DNA of 64,000 nucleotides from Isoetes taiwanensis (taxonomy: Eukaryota > Streptophyta > Lycopodiopsida > Isoetales > Isoetaceae): NCBI GenBank assembly GCA_021234155.1, contig JAJEKV010000036.1, positions 2,348,996 through 2,412,995 of the forward strand, read 5' to 3'. The first letter of the stretch is position 1, and each line of letters opens with the position of its first letter. The translations under genes were made by a program, and so were the position numbers. Positions 59,050 through 64,000 of the stretch are shown piece by piece. The notes under the pieces are model-generated. The model was not told the origin of the DNA and did not search any database. It was given only the letters and a program-made list of their open reading frames with translations.

Positions 59050-62000
59050 TGGCAAATGTAACGTACTGAAATTCTGTAATGATGACAAAAGCAAAATTGC
59101 AAATAAAACAAAACTTGAAATTGCATTGAAGATAGAGACTATAAGGCATAAAGCCTTCAGACATTATGTCTACTCTCTTATGTGACAGAAGTCATCTAGT
59201 CTTTGTCTGTCACGTGCCTACCAATCGGTATAAATCATAGACAAAGCAAGGAAGGGATTGTACCTTGGCACCTAATAAGAGAAGCTGCCCTTCGGAAGCT
59301 TTTTGCGCTATAAATACCCTGGATATGTCCACATGCCGAACATCTAATAAGTAACTGCGTGACAAATATATGGTGCATTTTTATCTCTTTAATATTTCAT
59401 GTGCGGTTTATATCATTTTTCTCTGTGTGCCATGATATGCATAAAGGTTACATTGATTCAAATGTGAGGCACAAAAATATTATCTCAACACCCTCGGCTC
59501 AGTTACATCATATTCTTAACAGCTTAATCTTAATGGTGAAGCTTTAATTCTATTGTAGCATATATAGATTCTTGAAGTTGCTAATAGATGAGAGAAACCG
59601 TTCCAACAAGTGAATGGTTATTGCCTGTTTTCTTCAGAATTAACCATGTCATTTGTCCAACTTGTCCAACTGGTTATTTCATAGTCAACTCCAAGTTCTA
59701 TTCTAAAGAGTTGTCACAGCCATTATGCGTGGCATCTGCAATCTCTTTCAAGTAACTGATAAGGAAACAAGAAGAATGTGATTGGGCCAGTGCTTTTACA
59801 ACCTTACGATATTTGTTATAATTTATCAAACTTATGATGCTACAAGTAGGGAGTTTGGTCAATGGCATGCATTTCTAGAAACACTACAAAGGGCAAGGCA
59901 GAAATGACTTGCCACGATTATTATGTGAATACCTATATATTTCAAATCCACAAGTTAGCAAACACTGAAGTTGAGAAGAAAGGCAGCTGCATATGGTTGT
60001 TCTTTACCTTCTGCAAACATGATGATTAGACAGGCAGGTGCATCATATGGTTTCCTAGCTAGAACTGCCTACATACATGTTAATGTCTTAGTTAGAATAT
60101 CTTGCATGCTTCTCTTGGATGTTAGAAAAAACATCCATTTTGGCCATGCTTCAACAATGAAGGATTTCGAGGACAAGTTTGTTCACTAGTTCCGTGATTG
60201 AAATCTTAATGGCACATGTTATATGGCAAGTTTAAGCGCTTCTATATTCTTAGCGCATTGTAAGTAGAACACCAATTAATTATGAATATTAACCTATGTA
60301 TTATGTTTCTAAATAACTGTTTAAATACTTACTGATTGTTAACTTGAGAACTGGATTACATTGCAGCATTTCCAAGCATCTGCTACAAAATGGGACAAAA
60401 TGGAACAAATATAAGAGTGATATAATAGTCATATAAAAAATGCAAAATAGTCAGTAGCTTTTTGCAAGCATCTGCTACAAAATGGAACAAATGTAAGAGT
60501 GATATAATAGTCATATAAAAATTGCAAAAATAGTCGTTAGCTTTTGAGTAGTCGTGGAGTGCCGCGTTTTACCTTTACCTCTGTTATGGAATTGTACATC
60601 CTAGATTTTAAGATTCAAAAATAATCCCGGATACACTGGAGAAATAGGAAAAACGTTTTAAGAATAAGAATCTAGAACTTTTTTATTAATGCGCACCGCC
60701 CTATGGAAGACAATCGAGGATATGATCTTCGATTTCTAGGATTCGTAACATGAATCTTTTGAAAAGTCACAAGAACCTTGAGGTATTTTATCGATAATGA
60801 CATCGGGTGGAGACAACCAACGTAAGCACATGATCGAGAAAACATGGGTACAAAGCTCGAACCTCCGCACAAAATCCTTTATCGCTTTTGGGTTTTTTTG
60901 GGGCTGCTTAAGACCTTGCCCCGCTCGCCGTGGGAAAACGTGAGTGAAAAGAAGAAAATATTTTTAATTCGGCTTTTAAGGTATTTCTCGCAGCCCATAA
61001 CTTATATCCCGCGAGATAGATAACAAAAAAAAACCCAGCGTACCGCAAGCACCTAAAACCATTCCACATCGGCCTCCATGCATCCAAACTTCCTAAGTTG
61101 GCCAGGTATGCACAGCCACCGGGCAAAGGGGATGACCTAACATTTACGTTCTGGAGGGTTTAGGTTTTTGGCATATTCTAGGTATATGCTAGCATATACC
61201 ATGAATATGCCAAAAACCCACATAAACAAGGGATTGCCCCCTAGGGGCAACCCAAAAAAGAAAAGAAAAGAAATTCAGTTGGCATAAGCATGACTATACT
61301 ATATACCACACAAAGGCTTTACCCATATATAGGAACATCTATATTGGTCATCTTAAATTGAATTATTCAATAGATTTTTGAAGGCCTTTGACCTTGCCAC
61401 GTACATTACATCTTAAATTGAATTGCAAGGCACTAATCCTAGCTTAGATAACCACATCCAGCTTGCATGGTAAACTTATAAAACAAATGTTTCATGTGGC
61501 AGACTTTATGGCCCATTCTCAACCATTTACATACTGCAGATCCCCAACCCATGTGATGAAGTCCTTCCTACCAATTCCTTGCAATTACAAATTACAAAAG
61601 AAAACATGCATTTGGCATGCTTATGAACTCCTTAATCTAAGCTCACTTGCAATTCCATAAAAAGAAAGCAATTTATTTGGCATGCCTATATCAAACTATA
61701 TACTCCTATTCCACCATATCTTCCAATACAAATTGCACTTACCCCCCAAAGCTCCATTTCAACTTCATATGAACTTTTTTGAACTCACCATCTTTTAATA
61801 CCAGTTTCAATAGCTAGTAGGCTCTCGAAGTTCTTACTAGAGCTCGGCAACGCCATGCACCATAACCAGTATTATTTATTTCTCTTTGAACTCCTCCAAA
61901 ACCATGGTTGAAGCTGGGAAATACCTAAATATAGTGGAAATATGGTGGAAATACATGAAAAATACATGATGAAGTTCGTGAAGGTAGAACCTGAGAACCC

Positions 62001-62390
62001 TAAAGCTCGAAATCCGGCTCAAATCATGCCATCCCGCTCGCCATCATCTCTGCTACCCATCTATTATTGGATTCCCACCCTTAAGAAACAAAATGGCCAC
62101 AATCAATGGAACTACCAAACTGATAATCTATATACATGGGGACTGATTACAGAGATTTTTGGAAGGCCCAGAAGTTTGAAAGCACTCTTAATAAGTACTG
62201 TTGTGCATGATTTTTTGAAGATCTTTGAGTTATCTGAGCATTCTTTATCCATAGACATCAATGAAAATTCCCTATAAAGTTTAAAAATTTGATCTTTCAT
62301 TACTTTTGTAACTTTTTCCCACCAAAACATTGTTACATAGATATTTTTCGTGATCCAAACTACTATTTTATCTTTTGCACATGATATTAG
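59050..62390. other. Non-coding, with one strong hairpin
   Basis: No gene recognised. GAGTGATATAATAGTCATAT-type text is duplicated near 60415 and 60495. The hairpin at 61163-61218 is listed separately. Confidence 0.4.
61163..61218. repeat. 56-bp near-perfect palindrome
   Basis: GGTTTTTGGCATATTC, GGTATATGC, then the complements GCATATACC and GAATATGCCAAAAACC. Only one TA/AT step is unpaired. Followed by a second palindrome TTGCCCCCTAGGGGCAA (about 61233-61249). Confidence 0.85.
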
Positions 62391-63240
62391 GCCTGTCTCA
62401 CTGTGGAGGCGATGCACACCGATGCGAATAGAGGCTATCAATCTGCGCTTCTTCATAGACAAATGGGCACGCAAGTAGTGGTGTGGGCCTCGTGCGAACA
62501 TGGAATTGACCTACTACTGAAAGTGTGCCATCTTGACATGTGCCAGAGCATTTGCATCCCAGAGTTTGCTAAGGAAGCAAGCATCAACCCGATCATATCC
62601 TCGTCGCTCCGCATCTCCCCACTGCCATGTGCCCCTTAAGATTCTACCGAGAACCACTGGGCTTGCTTGTCCTTCCAGCAGGCTTTGAGGCACTGCGGAA
62701 CCAATGCAGTAGCTAAAGAAAGATTAGGCGGATAAGCATCGCCCATATCAACCACCTTCTGAAAGTAAATGATGTGGCGGTCTAGTGCGGCCTGTAGGGG
62801 CAAAAAAGCTGTCTCCTGCAGCAGAATCTAATATGGTACTATGGACATTACCCCAAGTGCTCGTGCTAAGAAGCCTTCTATACCTGTTCTAGGTCATTCT
62901 AGGTGGCGGGGATATCACCAGATCCCACATCTCCGCCTCCTATAGGAGGACATACTCCGTGGTCCCAACAGTGCAGATCAGGACCCCGGTGCATGACAAA
63001 CCTCCGCCTTTGTGATTGTTGCTTTGCATGGCATACAGTGCCTTCCAGCCTGCCGTGACATGCAATCGGATGGCATCCCAGTGTGTGGTATTAAGAAACT
63101 CGATTCTCAAATACTTGTAGGTCGAAGCCACCTCCACATTTTGGCCCTGGTAAGTGAAGGCATATTTCCATTGTTACACCAAAATTCTAGTGTGCGGTAC
63201 TAGGAAACTCGATTCTCAAATACTTGTAGGTCGGAGCCAC
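62390..63240 (-). pseudogene. LINE 3' relic (C-terminal RT region)
   Basis: Minus strand: MEVASTYKYLRIEF then HWDAIRLHVTAGWKALYAMQ (63137-63020), matching the plant LINE segment 'F.YLG..F.......A..R..AGW.A.YA'. Further down, LLEGQASPVV, DACFLSKLWDANALAHVK and LSMKKRRLIASIRIGVHRLH (62490-62400), the usual C-terminal tail. Interrupted by stops. It probably belongs to a LINE family related to that at 52-54 kb. Confidence 0.6.
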
Positions 63241-63290
63241 CTCCACATTTTTGGCCCTGGTAAGTGAAGGCATATTTCCATTGTCCTTAC
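63081..63290. repeat. 109-bp tandem duplication
   Basis: GTGTGTGGTATTAAGAAACT at 63081 recurs as GTGTGCGGTACTAGGAAACT at 63190, continuing through CTCAAATACTTGTAGGTCG and GTAAGTGAAGGCATATTTCC. It lies at the upstream end of the LINE relic and duplicates part of its frame. Confidence 0.8.
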
Positions 63291-63543
63291 ATCAAAATAT
63301 TTGTTTTGAGATCTATGGGTATTATTGCAACAATTGTGCAAATGTATATAAGCACATTTTAGGCATCATGCTACCGTGTGTACAATAGACAAGGAAGACA
63401 TGTAACTTTATGTAGACCTAGAAATTGGACTATTCCATTTGTGCTGTTTTGATGCCATTTTCTAAATTTTCTTGATGTGGGGTTTAATACCCTCATCATA
63501 TCCATATCCATGTTTCCATGAAAATGTGAAAACGCACAGAGCT

Positions 63544-64000
63544 ATGTTGCAGACACTCAGGTACGGATCCACCCTTACGCCTCTGCTGCAATCGGATCAA
63601 TGCCTCTTCTATTCATCTACCAGATTTTGGCGGATCAAGCAACCAAGCTTTCCAGTTGTTGCTCCTCGTCTGCCCTCCAGCCTCCGGAGCTTCAGAACCA
63701 GGTCTGTCCCTTTGGTACTCAGCTATGGTGCCAGCGCTTCAGTTCCTGGCTTTTCGAATAATTCTGGTGCCAATAAAGATAACAACAAACTCTTAGAGGT
63801 ATCATAGTTTTCTTACCAATGCACGGGGAAGCCATACCTAGGAGTCTTAAGTTAAACAATTGCATAAAGTTTGATATTAGCTATGCTTGATCCTTTATTT
63901 GCTCCATATGTAGGTTGCCAAGCGTCTAGAGAGAACAGGAAGGTATTTTAAGCGGCTTGGTTGGTTTGGGTTTTGGGGCCAACTGGTTTGCTCCATAGTC
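63544..64000 (+). CDS. TIC21: TIC21/PIC1-like envelope protein, 5' part
   Basis: Exon 1 63544-63798 (donor GAG|GTATCA), intron, exon 2 from 63914 (ATGTAG|GTTGCC) to the window edge, in phase. Exon 1 codes an 85-residue Ser/Arg-rich start (MLQTLRYGSTLTPL...), a likely plastid transit peptide. Exon 2 begins VAKRLERTGRYFKRLGWFGF then WGQLVCSIV. That is the conserved opening of TIC21/PIC1, a chloroplast inner-envelope protein with four membrane spans implicated in protein import or iron uptake. WGQLVCSIV begins the first span. An upstream in-frame ATG at 63475 would add 23 residues; I prefer 63544 because it starts the transit-like composition. The rest of the gene is outside the window. The family call rests on about 29 residues of exon 2. 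Confidence 0.75.

Overview
The window looks like nuclear DNA from a land plant, most likely a fern or another seed-free lineage. It has intron-split genes for chloroplast proteins, debris of plant PLS-type pentatricopeptide repeat (PPR) genes, and abundant Copia and LINE relics. Gene density is very low. Two real host genes are visible. One is a complete plastid NAD kinase gene of the NADK2 type on the minus strand (13538-19116). The other is the first part of a TIC21/PIC1-like chloroplast envelope gene running off the right edge (63544-64000). The fern assignment is inference from style and gene content; no marker gene proves it.

Layout. 1-4.6 kb: A-rich tandem repeats, a broken PPR fragment and plain non-coding DNA. 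4.6-10.2 kb: a patchwork of segmental duplications (4609-6895 and 8129-10205) around a 509-bp tandem array, with two copies of a dead PPR fragment. 10.2-13.2 kb: a defective Copia retrotransposon with 5' LTR, primer-binding site, gag, protease and integrase tail, but no reverse transcriptase. 13.5-19.1 kb: NADK2, eight coding exons, with an extra intact copy of the terminal exon. 19.8-28.2 kb: an 8.3-kb DNA transposon with about 480-bp terminal inverted repeats, a decayed transposase-like gene of the CxC/DUF7869 kind, captured fragments of host genes (plastid chaperonin-60 beta and a terminal uridylyltransferase) and a nested foldback element. 28.2-30.3 kb: a duplicated Copia pol relic. 31.4-34.3 kb: a large inverted repeat whose arms carry tRNA-like SINE heads and a degenerate AGATTC minisatellite, capped by a TA microsatellite. 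34.4-49.2 kb: mostly non-coding. 49.2-51 kb: a third block of the same minisatellite. 52-55.6 kb: a decayed LINE on the minus strand. 57.8-59.0 kb: a rhomboid-protease pseudogene. 62.4-63.3 kb: a second LINE relic. 63.5 kb to the end: TIC21.

How the parts relate. NADK2 makes NADP in the plastid and TIC21 sits in the plastid inner envelope; they are independent nuclear genes, not an operon. The rest is transposon and repeat biology. The most noteworthy items are the gene-fragment-carrying transposon, the duplicated NADK2 last exon, the intact phosphatase-type CX5R motif in NADK2, and the inverted-repeat/SINE/minisatellite structure with its related block about 15 kb away. All similarity statements come from reading motifs by eye; no database search or alignment was run.
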